Positions 10,041 through 19,705 of a DNA stretch of 64,000 nucleotides are shown piece by piece; position 1 is the stretch's first letter; every line of letters starts with the position of its first letter. The position numbers and the translations under genes are program-made. The DNA comes from Pelagibacteraceae bacterium (lineage in GTDB: Bacteria; Pseudomonadota; Alphaproteobacteria; Pelagibacterales; Pelagibacteraceae): the NCBI GenBank assembly GCA_018402735.1, contig JAGYIF010000001.1, positions 124,001 through 188,000 on the forward strand, given 5' to 3'. Below the pieces are notes generated by a model. That model worked only from the letters and a program-made list of their open reading frames with translations. It made no database searches and had not been told where the DNA came from.

Positions 10041-10443
10041 AAAATTAATTAAAGAACTTTCGGAAAATCTCGATGAGTTTAATTTAGCAGAGATTAGTTA
10101 TTCAAATGGAGTTACGACTATTAAAGTCAGCAAAACATCCAATCAAGTTTCTGTAGTCAATTCTTCTCCAACCATAGCTAATGAAAAAAAAGTTGAAATA
10201 GATCCTTCGGTACAACTTATAAAAAGTCCTATGGTTGGAACCGTTTACCTATCTCCAGAACCAGGTGCTAAACCATTCACTTCTATTGGTAAAAAAGTAA
10301 AAAAAGGTGAAACAATTTTAATTATTGAAGCAATGAAGACCATGAACCATATTCAAGCTTCTGTTGATGGCGAAATTATAGAACTTTCAGTTTCTGATGG
10401 AGAAGCTATTGAGTACGATCAAATACTCGCAAAAATAAAATAA
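10027..10443 (+). CDS. accB: Biotin carboxyl carrier protein of acetyl-CoA carboxylase
   Basis: Carries biotin between the carboxylase and carboxyltransferase halves of acetyl-CoA carboxylase, the first committed step of fatty acid synthesis. The C-terminal biotinyl domain has the target lysine in IEAMKTMN, and the N-terminal region is a short hydrophilic linker. The start lies inside aroQ and the stop is 3 bases before accC, so the three genes are probably cotranscribed and translationally coupled. Confidence 0.95.
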   Translation: MKIDKKLIKELSENLDEFNLAEISYSNGVTTIKVSKTSNQVSVVNSSPTIANEKKVEIDPSVQLIKSPMVGTVYLSPEPGAKPFTSIGKKVKKGETILIIEAMKTMNHIQASVDGEIIELSVSDGEAIEYDQILAKIK

Positions 10444-10446
10444 TTA

Positions 10447-11790
10447 ATGATTAAAAAGATATTAATTGCCAATAGAGGTGAGGTGGCAGTAAGAATAATT
10501 AGAGCTTGCAAAGAATTAGATATAAAAACAGTTGCTGTACATTCTAATGTTGATCAGGAAGCTATGCACGTTCAGCTAGCCGACGAGAGTATTTGCATAG
10601 GACCACACAAAGCTCAGGATAGTTATTTAAATATCCCTTCGCTAATTTCAGCTTTTGAAATATCTGGCTCTGATGCAATTCACCCTGGTTATGGATTTTT
10701 ATCAGAAAACTATATTTTTGTTAAAATTTTAGAAGATCATAAAATAAAATTTATTGGACCAAGTTCTGAACTGATAAGGAAAATGGGAGACAAAATTGAA
10801 GCAAAAAAAATAGCAAAAGAATTAGGCTTACCTACTATTCAGGGATCTGAAAAAGGAGTTTCTGAAATTGAAGATGCAAAAAAAATAGCAGGTGAAATTG
10901 GTTACCCTGTTTTAATTAAAGCAGCTGGAGGTGGTGGTGGAAAAGGTATGAAAATTGTTGATAAAGAAGATGATCTTTTAAAAAACCTTCAGATGGCTAA
11001 AAATGAAGCAAAAAAATTTTTTGGGAACGATGAAGTATTTATTGAAAAATATTTTAAAAATCCAAGACATATTGAAGTTCAGATACTTTCAGATGGAAAA
11101 AATAATACAGTGCATTTAGGAGAAAGAGATTGCACAATACAAAGAAGACATCAAAAAGTAATAGAAGAGTCCCCTAGTCCGGTTTTAAATGAAGAACAAA
11201 GACAATATTTACTATCAACATGCGTGAATAGCATTTCAAAACTTGGTTACGAAGGAGCCGGAACTCTAGAGTTTATTTATCAGGATGGAGAATTTTTCTT
11301 TTTAGAAATGAATACAAGATTGCAAGTCGAGCATCCAGTCACTGAAGCTATTACGGGGATAGATATAGTTAAAAGACAAATTGAAATTGCTTCAACAGGA
11401 AAGTTAGATTTAAAGCAAGAAGACATTAAGTTTACTGGACATGCAATAGAATGTAGAATTAATGCTGAAAACTACCTCAAAAATTTTCAACCAAGCTCAG
11501 GAACAGTTAATATTTATCACCAACCCTCAGGTCCCGGAACGAGAGTGGATGGCTGTATTTTTCAAGGTTCTAGAGTTCAGCCATATTATGATAGTTTGAT
11601 AGCGAAATTGATCTGTTATGGTAAAGACAGAAATTCTGCAGTAACCAGACTAAAGCGAGCACTAGATGAATTTGTGATCACTGGTGTTGATACTACGATC
11701 GGTCTACATAAAAAAATTCTTAGACATGATGATTTTTTAAATTCTAATTATGATACAAATTGGCTAGCTAAATCTAATATTTTAAATTAG
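10447..11790 (+). CDS. accC: Biotin carboxylase subunit of acetyl-CoA carboxylase
   Basis: ATP-dependent carboxylation of biotin on AccB. The ATP-grasp fold is complete: N-terminal KKILIANRGEVAVRIIRACKE, glycine-rich loop AAGGGGGKGMKIV, HLGERDCTIQRRHQKV, and EMNTRLQVEHPVTE with the catalytic residues. At 447 residues it is full length. It is the last gene of the aroQ-accB-accC run and overlaps the convergent DUF2155 gene by 4 bases. Confidence 0.96.
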   Translation: MIKKILIANRGEVAVRIIRACKELDIKTVAVHSNVDQEAMHVQLADESICIGPHKAQDSYLNIPSLISAFEISGSDAIHPGYGFLSENYIFVKILEDHKIKFIGPSSELIRKMGDKIEAKKIAKELGLPTIQGSEKGVSEIEDAKKIAGEIGYPVLIKAAGGGGGKGMKIVDKEDDLLKNLQMAKNEAKKFFGNDEVFIEKYFKNPRHIEVQILSDGKNNTVHLGERDCTIQRRHQKVIEESPSPVLNEEQRQYLLSTCVNSISKLGYEGAGTLEFIYQDGEFFFLEMNTRLQVEHPVTEAITGIDIVKRQIEIASTGKLDLKQEDIKFTGHAIECRINAENYLKNFQPSSGTVNIYHQPSGPGTRVDGCIFQGSRVQPYYDSLIAKLICYGKDRNSAVTRLKRALDEFVITGVDTTIGLHKKILRHDDFLNSNYDTNWLAKSNILN

Positions 11791-12179
11791 TAGCAGCTTT
11801 CAACCCATATATCGTAATTTGGATGCTCAAATGAATTTATTGAAGGATGCTTTGAAAACATCCACCCATTGAAAATAAATACTTTGTCTTTATTTTGTAT
11901 TTGCGTTGAAGAATCTTGAACTTGCAAATAAGCCATAAGTTCTAGAGTCCCTTTACTATTATCAAGGACGCACCTTTTAACTAAAATTTCTAAAGAAGGT
12001 ACTTTGTAAGATGTGTCAATTTTAATTAAATGACTAGTTTTTTTTGAAGTAATTTTATCCAAAATCACAACATTTGCATAATTTTTATTAGTGTTAAAAA
12101 TCAATATATTCTCTTGCACTGCTAAAAGCTTCGATGGCAAAAGTAAAAAAAGAAGAAAAACTAAGACTCTGGATTCCAT
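11787..12179 (-). CDS. DUF2155-family secreted protein
   Basis: A 130-residue protein with an N-terminal signal peptide (VLVFLLFLLLPSKLLA, cleavage probably near residue 20). The C-terminal motif GWMFSKHPSINSFEHPNYDIWV is typical of DUF2155, a family found largely in Alphaproteobacteria. Two cysteines (RCVLD and the penultimate CY) could pair in the periplasm. The function is unknown. The start lies inside the NDUFA12-like gene (19-base overlap), a conserved partnership in alphaproteobacterial genomes. Confidence 0.8.
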   Translation of the reverse strand: MESRVLVFLLFLLLPSKLLAVQENILIFNTNKNYANVVILDKITSKKTSHLIKIDTSYKVPSLEILVKRCVLDNSKGTLELMAYLQVQDSSTQIQNKDKVFIFNGWMFSKHPSINSFEHPNYDIWVESCY

Positions 12180-12538
12180 TTTTTATAGCCCTTATCTTTA
12201 GATTTTAAATTTTTTGAAGGATTGTGGGCTAATTTAGATCCTGTATAGTTTTCGTGATGGTTTTTAATCCAGTCATGATTAGTGAATTTTATTTGATCTG
12301 GTGTCGTAATTGAAGTTTTATGAATCCAGAGGTGCCATTCCGGAGGGATACGAGAAGACTCAACTTCACCGTTGTAAATGACCCATCTTTTAGAATCATC
12401 TGAATTTTTATAATACTTATTTCCAAACTGGTCGATTCCAACCATTTTTCCGAAAAAACTAGTAAATAAAAAAGTACCTAGAGTTTGAGTATTCCACCAA
12501 GTAAAAATTGATTTTAAAAAATTTATAAACATATTCAA
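12161..12538 (-). CDS. NDUFA12 / B17.2-like complex I accessory subunit
   Basis: A 125-residue homologue of the mitochondrial complex I accessory subunit NDUFA12 (17.2 kDa). The diagnostic segment GKMVGIDQFGNKYYK, followed by RWVIYNGEVESSRIPPEWH and WIHKT, is clear. In Alphaproteobacteria this supernumerary subunit is shared with mitochondria and stabilises NADH:quinone oxidoreductase. No nuo genes are in the window. It is first of a two-gene unit with the DUF2155 gene. Confidence 0.88.
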   Translation of the reverse strand: MNMFINFLKSIFTWWNTQTLGTFLFTSFFGKMVGIDQFGNKYYKNSDDSKRWVIYNGEVESSRIPPEWHLWIHKTSITTPDQIKFTNHDWIKNHHENYTGSKLAHNPSKNLKSKDKGYKKWNPES

Positions 12539-12625
12539 GCTTGAGTTGTCTTTTATTTATTAGACTTATCTTTGAATGTAAATTAAAACATTAAAAATTC
12601 AATTTGATTCTTATTTAAGATTATT

Positions 12626-13474
12626 ATGAGCAAATACCTAGCTGAAAGTTTTTACACCTGTTTATTCAAGATTACTCACCAACTAGATGAAGTTACAAAC
12701 CAAAGTCTAAAAGACCTCGAAACAAGAAAAGATGGGAAATTTGATCTTATAGATATAAAGTTTAATAAACGAAAAACTAGAGCCATATCTGATTTAAAAA
12801 ATGAGCTTGGAAGTAAAAAACAAAATACTTCGGAAAAAGAAGAAATATTACAAGAATTAATTCAGTCTTCTACAAAAGTTGCTGAGCAAAATAATATTAA
12901 AGAAAACACTTCTTTAAGAGATTCAAAATTTTATTCTGGCAGAAAAAAAATGCCTGATAGAAGAAAGGGCTATATCCAAAAAGCTACTATTGGTGATCAC
13001 AAAGTATATCTTCACATTGGAGAGTACGATGATGGTAAAGTTGGTGAAATTTTTATTGATACAAATAAAGAAGGTGAATTAGTTAAAGCTCTTATGAACA
13101 ATTTTGCAATTGCCATATCACTAGGGTTGCAATATGGAGTTCCTCTTGAAGAGTTTGTGGATGCTTTTATCGAAACAAAATTTGAACCTTCAGGAAAAAT
13201 TTCTGGAAATGATAGAATCCTCAGTGCTTCTTCTATATTAGATTATATTTTTAGAGAGTTGGCTATTTCTTACCTAAATAGAGAAGATTTAGCTCATACC
13301 CCTTCAATTAAAAGAGCTGGACAAGAGTCTGTCGCAGAAAATCTAGAGCAAAGTCAATTTTTAGACGTTTTAAAAAATATAACAAGTAAGGGATTTGTAA
13401 GAAATCAATATAAAGAAAAGCTTATCGATCTAACAAATGTTCGATTGAATATTAAAAGCAAAAATGCAGTTTAA
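12626..13474 (+). CDS. Stand-alone TSCPD-domain protein, NrdJ C-terminal-like
   Basis: 282 residues. The C-terminal half (roughly 110-235: [19 protein letters not shown], then [38 protein letters not shown] and [17 protein letters not shown]) matches the C-terminal TSCPD region of alphaproteobacterial B12-dependent ribonucleotide reductase NrdJ. The entire catalytic barrel is missing, and the only cysteine is at residue 12. The N-terminal 100 residues are hydrophilic, lysine-rich and not recognised. It stands alone between a complex I accessory gene and aspS. It could be a separated RNR accessory/regulatory domain or a nucleotide-binding protein with a new role; I cannot tell which. Confidence 0.75.
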   Translation: MSKYLAESFYTCLFKITHQLDEVTNQSLKDLETRKDGKFDLIDIKFNKRKTRAISDLKNELGSKKQNTSEKEEILQELIQSSTKVAEQNNIKENTSLRDSKFYSGRKKMPDRRKGYIQKATIGDHKVYLHIGEYDDGKVGEIFIDTNKEGELVKALMNNFAIAISLGLQYGVPLEEFVDAFIETKFEPSGKISGNDRILSASSILDYIFRELAISYLNREDLAHTPSIKRAGQESVAENLEQSQFLDVLKNITSKGFVRNQYKEKLIDLTNVRLNIKSKNAV

Positions 13475-13478
13475 TACT

Positions 13479-15260
13479 TTATTTAACTAATTTTAAATTT
13501 AATTCTTTCAACTGTTTGTCGGAAACTTCACTAGGTGCATTCATCATCAAATCTTGAGCGCTTTGATTCAATGGAAACATTGTCACTTCTCTAATATTTT
13601 TTTCATTTGCTAACAACATTACTATTCTATCGATTCCTGGAGCTATTCCGCCATGAGGGGGAGCTCCATATGATAATGCATTAATCATTCCACTAAATTT
13701 ATCATCTACATGGTCTTTTGAATAACCTGCTATTGCGAATAATTTATACATTAATTCGGGTACATGGTTTCTTATTGCTCCAGAGGATAACTCAATTCCA
13801 TTACAAACTATGTCATACTGATAAGCTTTAATATTTAAAGGGTTGTTAAAATCAATATCTTCCAATTTTCCTTGGGGCATTGAGAATGGATTATGACTAA
13901 ACTCAATTTTTTTAGTAAGTGCATCGATTTGAAACATGGGGTAGTCGACCACCCAGCAAAATGCAAAAATATTTTCATCAATAAGATTAAGTTCTTTTCC
14001 AATTTTATCTCTAGCCAGAGCAGCGAGTTTCTCAACTTCAGATTTAATACCGCAAGCAAAAAAGACACTATCACCAACTTCAACTTCGCAATTATTTATT
14101 AATTGTTTTAAAGCAACTTCTGAGAATAGTTTTCCAACGGGTCCTCTGGCTGAAATAATGTTATTATTTTTTTCAATAGTTAAATATGCCAAACCAGAAG
14201 CACCCTGCTCTTTAGCCCATTTATCAATATTATCAAAAAAACTTCTAGGTTTGTCAATTGTGTTTTTCGTTTTAATAGCTCTAACAATGGATCCTGATTT
14301 AATTAATTTTTTAAAAATATCAAATTTAACTTCATCACTTAAAAACAAATCAGTTGCATCAAAAATTAACAGAGGGTTTCTAAGGTCTGGCTTATCGCTA
14401 CCATATTTAAGTAATGCATCATCGTAGGTAATTCTTGGAAAAGTTTTGTTTAGGATTTTTTTATTAGAAAATTTTGAAAAAACATCTACCATTAATTTCT
14501 CTAAAATTATAAAAATATCATTTTGTTCTACAAAAGACATTTCAATATCAAGTTGATAAAACTCTCCTGGACTTCTATCAGCTCTAGCATCCTCGTCTCT
14601 AAAACAAGGAGCTATTTGAAAATACTTATCAAAACCAGCCATCATAATTAATTGTTTGAATTGCTGTGGTGCTTGAGGTAGTGCGTAAAATTTTCCAGGA
14701 TTTAATCTACTTGGTACTAAAAAATCTCTAGCACCTTCTGGGCTAGAAGCCGTTAAAATTGGCGTTTGAAATTCAAGAAATCCCTGCTCTCTCATCAAGT
14801 CACGTATAAAAGAAATTACTTTGGATCTTAGAATAATATTTTGGTGAATTTTTTTTCTTCTTAAATCTAAAAACCTATATTTTAATCTAATATCTTCAGA
14901 ATATTCCTGATCACTAAATACAGGCATTGGTAGCTCGTTGCATGCTCCTAGTATATCAACATTGTTGATTACAACTTCAATTTCTCCTGTTGTTAATTCC
15001 AAATTGATTGCGTCAGAAGAGCGTTTAACACAATCGCCAGTAATTCTTACAACCGTTTCTAATCTAAGTTTTTCCAATACTTCGAAAGATGTATTATCCT
15101 TTTGAACCACGCATTGTGTAATGCCGTAATTATCCCTTAAATCAATAAATAATAAATTACCGTGATCTCTTTTTTTATGAATCCAACCAGATAAAACTAC
15201 TTTTTCATCATTATTTTGAGCTGCGAGCTCATTGCAATTGTGTGTTCTGTAAATATTCAT
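13479..15260 (-). CDS. aspS: Aspartyl-tRNA synthetase
   Basis: Class II synthetase of the bacterial type, 593 residues. The N-terminal OB-fold anticodon-binding domain contains VVLSGWIHKKRDHGNLLFIDLRD. Motif 2 is in FRDEDARADRSPGEFYQLD and motif 3 in GIAPGIDRIVMLL. The GAD insertion domain is present in the middle (QGASGLAYLTIE...GPVGKLF). Whether it also charges tRNA-Asn depends on whether gatCAB or asnS is elsewhere in the genome. Its 3' end is 4 bases from the convergent TSCPD gene. Confidence 0.96.
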   Translation of the reverse strand: MNIYRTHNCNELAAQNNDEKVVLSGWIHKKRDHGNLLFIDLRDNYGITQCVVQKDNTSFEVLEKLRLETVVRITGDCVKRSSDAINLELTTGEIEVVINNVDILGACNELPMPVFSDQEYSEDIRLKYRFLDLRRKKIHQNIILRSKVISFIRDLMREQGFLEFQTPILTASSPEGARDFLVPSRLNPGKFYALPQAPQQFKQLIMMAGFDKYFQIAPCFRDEDARADRSPGEFYQLDIEMSFVEQNDIFIILEKLMVDVFSKFSNKKILNKTFPRITYDDALLKYGSDKPDLRNPLLIFDATDLFLSDEVKFDIFKKLIKSGSIVRAIKTKNTIDKPRSFFDNIDKWAKEQGASGLAYLTIEKNNNIISARGPVGKLFSEVALKQLINNCEVEVGDSVFFACGIKSEVEKLAALARDKIGKELNLIDENIFAFCWVVDYPMFQIDALTKKIEFSHNPFSMPQGKLEDIDFNNPLNIKAYQYDIVCNGIELSSGAIRNHVPELMYKLFAIAGYSKDHVDDKFSGMINALSYGAPPHGGIAPGIDRIVMLLANEKNIREVTMFPLNQSAQDLMMNAPSEVSDKQLKELNLKLVK

Positions 15261-15319
15261 TATGTACTTCCGAAAATTAAATACATTTAATAAATAAAAA
15301 TAACAATAAATTAAAAATA

Positions 15320-16381
15320 GTGATTATAAAGACAAACGAAAATCTTGAAAATTTTTGCAAATTGTGGGCAAAAAAGAAAATTTTATTTATCGATACAGAA
15401 TTTGACAGAAGAAATACTTACTATTCAAAATTATCTTATGTGACAATACATGATGGCAATAAATTTTGGATAATAGATGCATTATCAGGAATTGACATAA
15501 AAATTTTAACAAAAATAATTACAAACAAAAAAATATTAAAAGTAATTCACGGGTCACAGCAAGATTTGGAAATATTTAAAAATCTAAAGATGGATGCATA
15601 TCCATTATTTGATACTCAAATAGCAGCTCAATTTTGTGGTTATGAGCAACCTATTTCATATGCAAATACAGTTCTTAAAATTTATAAAATCATCATTGAT
15701 AAAAAATTACAAAATATTGACTGGCTAAAAAGACCTGTAACAAAAAAAGTTATAGAATATTTAAAAAATGATGTCAGATATTTACCAGGAATCTATCGTC
15801 ATTTTAATAAAATTTTAAAAGTAAATCAAAATTTGCTATTTTTTAACGAAGAGATGAAATCTCTTAATACATCGAATAAAATTATTAGCAGTAGTGGAAT
15901 AAGAAAAAAAATAAATAACGAAACTATACACAATAAAAAATTTCAAAATTTACTTACTATAAGAGATGATATTGCGCGGAAAAAAAATCTTCCTAAAAAT
16001 TGGATTTTTAAGGACGAACTAATATCAAATATTATAAAAAAAAAGGAATATAATTGTATTAAAAATAATAAAAACTTAACTGAATTAGAAAAAAAAGTTT
16101 TAATAAAAAATTTTCAACAAATTAAAATAATAAAAGAAAAAAAAACTATCATTAATGAAAATATTATTAGATTGATCAATGTAATAAAGTCCGAAATTTC
16201 TGTAAAAAGATCTATTTCTGAACAGCTAATTTCAAATAAAAATGACATCAAAATGTACTTGGAGAATAATATTAAGAAGAAAAGTGTTTGGAGAGAAAAA
16301 ATATTTTATAAAATTACTGACAAATTAATTAATAATAAAATATCAATATCAATAAGCAAGAATAATTTAATAATTAACTAG
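15320..16381 (+). CDS. rnd: Ribonuclease D
   Basis: DEDD-family 3'-5' exoribonuclease involved in tRNA 3' maturation. Visible are Exo I (FIDTEFDRRNTYYSKLSY), Exo II (IHGSQQDLEIFKNL) and Exo III (YLKNDVRYLPGIY), followed by a lysine-rich HRDC-like region. At 353 residues it is close to the usual length. It starts with GTG. The gene is very AT-rich even for this window. It overlaps the convergent hda end by 4 bases. Confidence 0.93.
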   Translation: MIIKTNENLENFCKLWAKKKILFIDTEFDRRNTYYSKLSYVTIHDGNKFWIIDALSGIDIKILTKIITNKKILKVIHGSQQDLEIFKNLKMDAYPLFDTQIAAQFCGYEQPISYANTVLKIYKIIIDKKLQNIDWLKRPVTKKVIEYLKNDVRYLPGIYRHFNKILKVNQNLLFFNEEMKSLNTSNKIISSSGIRKKINNETIHNKKFQNLLTIRDDIARKKNLPKNWIFKDELISNIIKKKEYNCIKNNKNLTELEKKVLIKNFQQIKIIKEKKTIINENIIRLINVIKSEISVKRSISEQLISNKNDIKMYLENNIKKKSVWREKIFYKITDKLINNKISISISKNNLIIN

Positions 16382-17037
16382 TTTGACAAAACTTTATTAA
16401 TTAATTTCATATCAATTTTTTTTTTATTTACTAAACTTTCTTTATCTATTTTAATAACAAATTTATTTATAGATTCATAACTTCTTTCTATTCTATTAAT
16501 AATATAATTTAATAATTCCTTTTTTATAACAATTTGTCTTGATGAGAGTTCTTTTAATAATATTGAATAAAGTAAATTATCAGAAGGATTGGAAATTTTA
16601 ATATTTAAAATTGATTTAAATCTTGAAGATAAATCTTTTAAATCAAATTTAATATTGGAAGTGTCTTGAATTGAGGAAAATACTAAATATTTATTATTTA
16701 TTTTAAAATCATTATATATTAGAAAAACTAACTCTTCATTAACATGTTGATCAATATCTTCGATTATTAATTTTTTTTGGGAAATAATAGTCTCAATTTT
16801 ATCTTTTGATATATCTTTCGATACAATTTTAAGAAATGAGTTTTTTTTTGCAAAAATGTTTAGCAGAAAGGTTTTTCCAGATTTTTTTGGCCCATTTACA
16901 TTAACAATACTACTATCCCATGAGGGCCATTTAAATAAATACTCATAAATTTGCTGATTACTTTGAGATATACAAAAATCGTCTTCAAAATAATGCTCTT
17001 CTATACTTAAGTCAAAAATTTGTTGTTCATTCATCAA
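16378..17037 (-). CDS. hda: DnaA-related ATPase, Hda-like
   Basis: 219 residues with the AAA+ core of DnaA but without its C-terminal helix-turn-helix DNA-binding domain. Walker A is GPKKSGKTFLLN and a Walker B-like IIEDIDQH follows; the N-terminus (QQIFDLS) fits the clamp-binding motif of Hda proteins. Hda with the sliding clamp stimulates ATP hydrolysis on DnaA and prevents re-initiation. The start overlaps the end of the DUF2066 gene by 11 bases, the usual alphaproteobacterial order. Confidence 0.78.
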   Translation of the reverse strand: MMNEQQIFDLSIEEHYFEDDFCISQSNQQIYEYLFKWPSWDSSIVNVNGPKKSGKTFLLNIFAKKNSFLKIVSKDISKDKIETIISQKKLIIEDIDQHVNEELVFLIYNDFKINNKYLVFSSIQDTSNIKFDLKDLSSRFKSILNIKISNPSDNLLYSILLKELSSRQIVIKKELLNYIINRIERSYESINKFVIKIDKESLVNKKKIDMKLINKVLSN

Positions 17038-18103
17038 TAGTAATAACCCAAGTATTAAAACTTTCTTTTAAAGTGATATTTTGTTCTTTTAAATTTCTCT
17101 GGAGACTATCGATTGTCCCAATAAAATATATTTTTCCTTTGTGCATATTAGAAGAAATTTCTAAATTTTTGATTTCTTTAATCGAATTCGTGCTCGCTAG
17201 TGTATTTCTTAGTTTGTTTAAATTTTTTAAATTTTTATTTGCAAAAACAAATTCTAATGACAGAGAGGATCCTGAAAATATAGTATTTTTATTTTTCCAG
17301 GTATTTTCTACAGAATTTTTTATTTCATCTATAATTTCTACCAAAATTTTCTCTGAATTATCACTAGGAATTTTTTTACTAAATTTTTTAAAATAATGAG
17401 TATTTTCTAAATTTAATTTATAAGCTATATTTTCATTTTCAGAATCTAAATTTATTAAAACAACTAAAGAATTATTCAAACCATATTTTTTCAAAACTTT
17501 TGATATATCAATTGAATTTATTTCTACAGTCAGTGTAACATTTTTTTGATCAGTCAAGTCTCCTTCAGGTAACATAAATTCAACTAAATAATTTTGCACT
17601 AGGGAATTATTCCAATTATTAATAAAAAAATTATCATTCCAAAGATTCACAGAATTTTGTGATTTTATCACTGGAAAAGTTAAAATGGGACGACTAATAG
17701 ACTCTGTATAAATTATACCTTTTTGATTAAAAAAACTTTTAACTTTCCTGTCATCAAAAAAAATTGAAAAAATCATTTGGTAACTACTTGAAATCATTCT
17801 CTCATCTACAATGCTTACATTGCTGACCATCTCTGCAATCTTACCTGATTCGATGTTTTTGATCTTCCAAAACTCTTGTTCAACCATTATTCTTTTGCTT
17901 AACTTCTCAAACGAAGTAACGATTGCTTTATTAATTAAATCTTCTCTAAAATCTTTAGAACTATTAAATTTTTGTTGAATAATTACATTTTCAACTCTGA
18001 AAACATCGCTATAAGAGTATGTTGATACGTTAAAAAATAATAAGAAAAGAGTAACTTTTTTTATTTTTTTACTATATTCGTTTAAATAAAACTTTGTAAC
18101 CAT
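17027..18103 (-). CDS. DUF2066-family secreted protein
   Basis: I place the start at the ATG at 18103 rather than the TTG at 18118 offered by the track, because MVTKFYLNEYSKKIKKVTLFLLFF... gives a normal signal peptide ending near SYS. The mature part (about 330 residues) has the DUF2066 signature FEKLSKRIMVEQEFWK and MVSNVSIVDERMISSSYQM. The function is unknown; DUF2066 genes often sit near hda and purM. It is divergent from purM with only 8 bases between the start codons. Confidence 0.8.
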   Translation of the reverse strand: MVTKFYLNEYSKKIKKVTLFLLFFNVSTYSYSDVFRVENVIIQQKFNSSKDFREDLINKAIVTSFEKLSKRIMVEQEFWKIKNIESGKIAEMVSNVSIVDERMISSSYQMIFSIFFDDRKVKSFFNQKGIIYTESISRPILTFPVIKSQNSVNLWNDNFFINNWNNSLVQNYLVEFMLPEGDLTDQKNVTLTVEINSIDISKVLKKYGLNNSLVVLINLDSENENIAYKLNLENTHYFKKFSKKIPSDNSEKILVEIIDEIKNSVENTWKNKNTIFSGSSLSLEFVFANKNLKNLNKLRNTLASTNSIKEIKNLEISSNMHKGKIYFIGTIDSLQRNLKEQNITLKESFNTWVITIDE

Positions 18104-18111
18104 ATTTCTAA

Positions 18112-19158
18112 GTGCCAAAAAAAAAATTTACTTATAAAAAAAGTGGCGTAGACATAACTACCACAAATAATCTTGTAAAATATATTTCTAATTTATCAAA
18201 TAAAACTAAAATAAAAGGTAGCAAAGTTAAATCTTTTAGAAATATTGGTGGTTTTGGGTCTTTATTTGATTTATCACAATACAAAATCAAAAATCCAGTT
18301 CTCGTATCTTCCACGGATGGTGTGGGAACTAAACTTGAATTGGCTAATACAATGAACAAATTCCAAACAATAGGGATAGATTTGGTCGCTATGTGCGTTA
18401 ATGACTTGGTAGTTCAGGGAGCAAAACCTTTGTTTTTTTTAGATTATATAGCAATTGGTAAAGTAATACCTTCAAAATACAAAGATATACTAAAAGGCAT
18501 CGCAAAAGGTTGCGAAATAGCAAAATGTTATTTAGCTGGAGGTGAGACTGCTGAAATGCCTGGTGTCTATACAAAGGAAGGATTTGATCTTGCTGGATTT
18601 TCTGTTGGTGTAGTTGATAAAAATAAAATTTTAAGTGGACAGAAAATAAAAAAAGGAGATGTTATTATTTCTATTCCTTCCTCTGGGATTCACTCAAATG
18701 GATTTTCTTTAGTTAGAAAAATTCTAAAAGAAAAAAAAATTGCTTATAATAAAAAAAATAAAGAAATTTATAATACTCTTATAACTCCTACTAAGATATA
18801 TGTGCAAGAAATTAATAAACTTATCAAAAAAAATCTTATAAATGGTTGTTGCAATATTACAGGGGGTGGTCTTATAGAAAATATCCCAAGAGTATTGCCA
18901 AAACAAGTAACTGCAAAAATAGACCTAAATAAAATAAAAATACTAAATATCTTTAAATGGATCAGCAAAAATGGTGTTGATGACTACGAAATGCTAAGAA
19001 CGTTTAATTGCGGTGTAGGGTTTGTTCTTTTTGCTAAAAAACAAAATGTTACAAAAATTTCTAAGATATTTTCTTCTAAGTTTAAACCATATATTATTGG
19101 TGAAGTTGTAAACAAAGGTTCGTCCAAAATTGAATTTATAGGAAATGCTAATTTTTAA
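18112..19158 (+). CDS. purM: Phosphoribosylformylglycinamidine cyclo-ligase
   Basis: Fifth step of de novo purine synthesis, forming AIR from FGAM. It contains the family features TYKKSGVDITTTNNLV at the N-terminus, VSSTDGVGTKLELA, GGETAEMPGVY and ITGGGLIENIPRVL. It starts with GTG at 18112; an in-frame TAA lies immediately upstream (18109-18111), so no earlier start exists. The 348 residues are full length. The stop overlaps purN by 14 bases. Confidence 0.95.
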   Translation: MPKKKFTYKKSGVDITTTNNLVKYISNLSNKTKIKGSKVKSFRNIGGFGSLFDLSQYKIKNPVLVSSTDGVGTKLELANTMNKFQTIGIDLVAMCVNDLVVQGAKPLFFLDYIAIGKVIPSKYKDILKGIAKGCEIAKCYLAGGETAEMPGVYTKEGFDLAGFSVGVVDKNKILSGQKIKKGDVIISIPSSGIHSNGFSLVRKILKEKKIAYNKKNKEIYNTLITPTKIYVQEINKLIKKNLINGCCNITGGGLIENIPRVLPKQVTAKIDLNKIKILNIFKWISKNGVDDYEMLRTFNCGVGFVLFAKKQNVTKISKIFSSKFKPYIIGEVVNKGSSKIEFIGNANF

Positions 19159-19705
19159 AAAAAAGGTAGCAGTGTTTATTTCTGGGAGGGGTTCTAACTT
19201 AAAAAATCTTCATAAATTTTCAACTACATTAAAATCCAAGTTTGTTATTAGTTTAGTTATTTCAAACAAAAAAAATGCAAAGGGTATTTTGTTTTCAAAA
19301 AAAAAAAAAATTAAAACAATTTGTATTGAAAAAAAAATGAGCGCTTTTGAAAAAATGGCTTTACTTGAAATTTCAAGACACAAAATTGATATTTTGTGTC
19401 TTGCTGGATTCATGAAAATTCTAAGCAAAGAATTTATAAAAAACATAAACGTTCCTGTTATTAATATACACCCGTCTCTGCTACCTAAATTTAAAGGGTT
19501 AAATACTCATGAAAGAGCTATAAACAAAAAAGAAAAGTTTTCTGGTTGTACAGTACATTTTGTAACACCAAAATTAGATAGTGGAAAAATTATTTTACAA
19601 AAAAAAGTAAAAATTACTAAAAATGAAACTCCAAAAAGTTTATCAAGAAAAGTTTTACGAGCTGAGCATCTAATCTACCCATTAGCTCTGAATAAGATTT
19701 GTTAA
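19145..19705 (+). CDS. purN: Phosphoribosylglycinamide formyltransferase
   Basis: Third step of purine synthesis, using 10-formyl-THF. The N-terminal [15 protein letters not shown] binds the substrate phosphate; [20 protein letters not shown] carries the catalytic His, and [15 protein letters not shown] the catalytic Asp. 186 residues is typical. It is translationally coupled to purM and overlaps the convergent ndk end by 4 bases. Confidence 0.95.
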   Translation: MLIFKKKVAVFISGRGSNLKNLHKFSTTLKSKFVISLVISNKKNAKGILFSKKKKIKTICIEKKMSAFEKMALLEISRHKIDILCLAGFMKILSKEFIKNINVPVINIHPSLLPKFKGLNTHERAINKKEKFSGCTVHFVTPKLDSGKIILQKKVKITKNETPKSLSRKVLRAEHLIYPLALNKIC

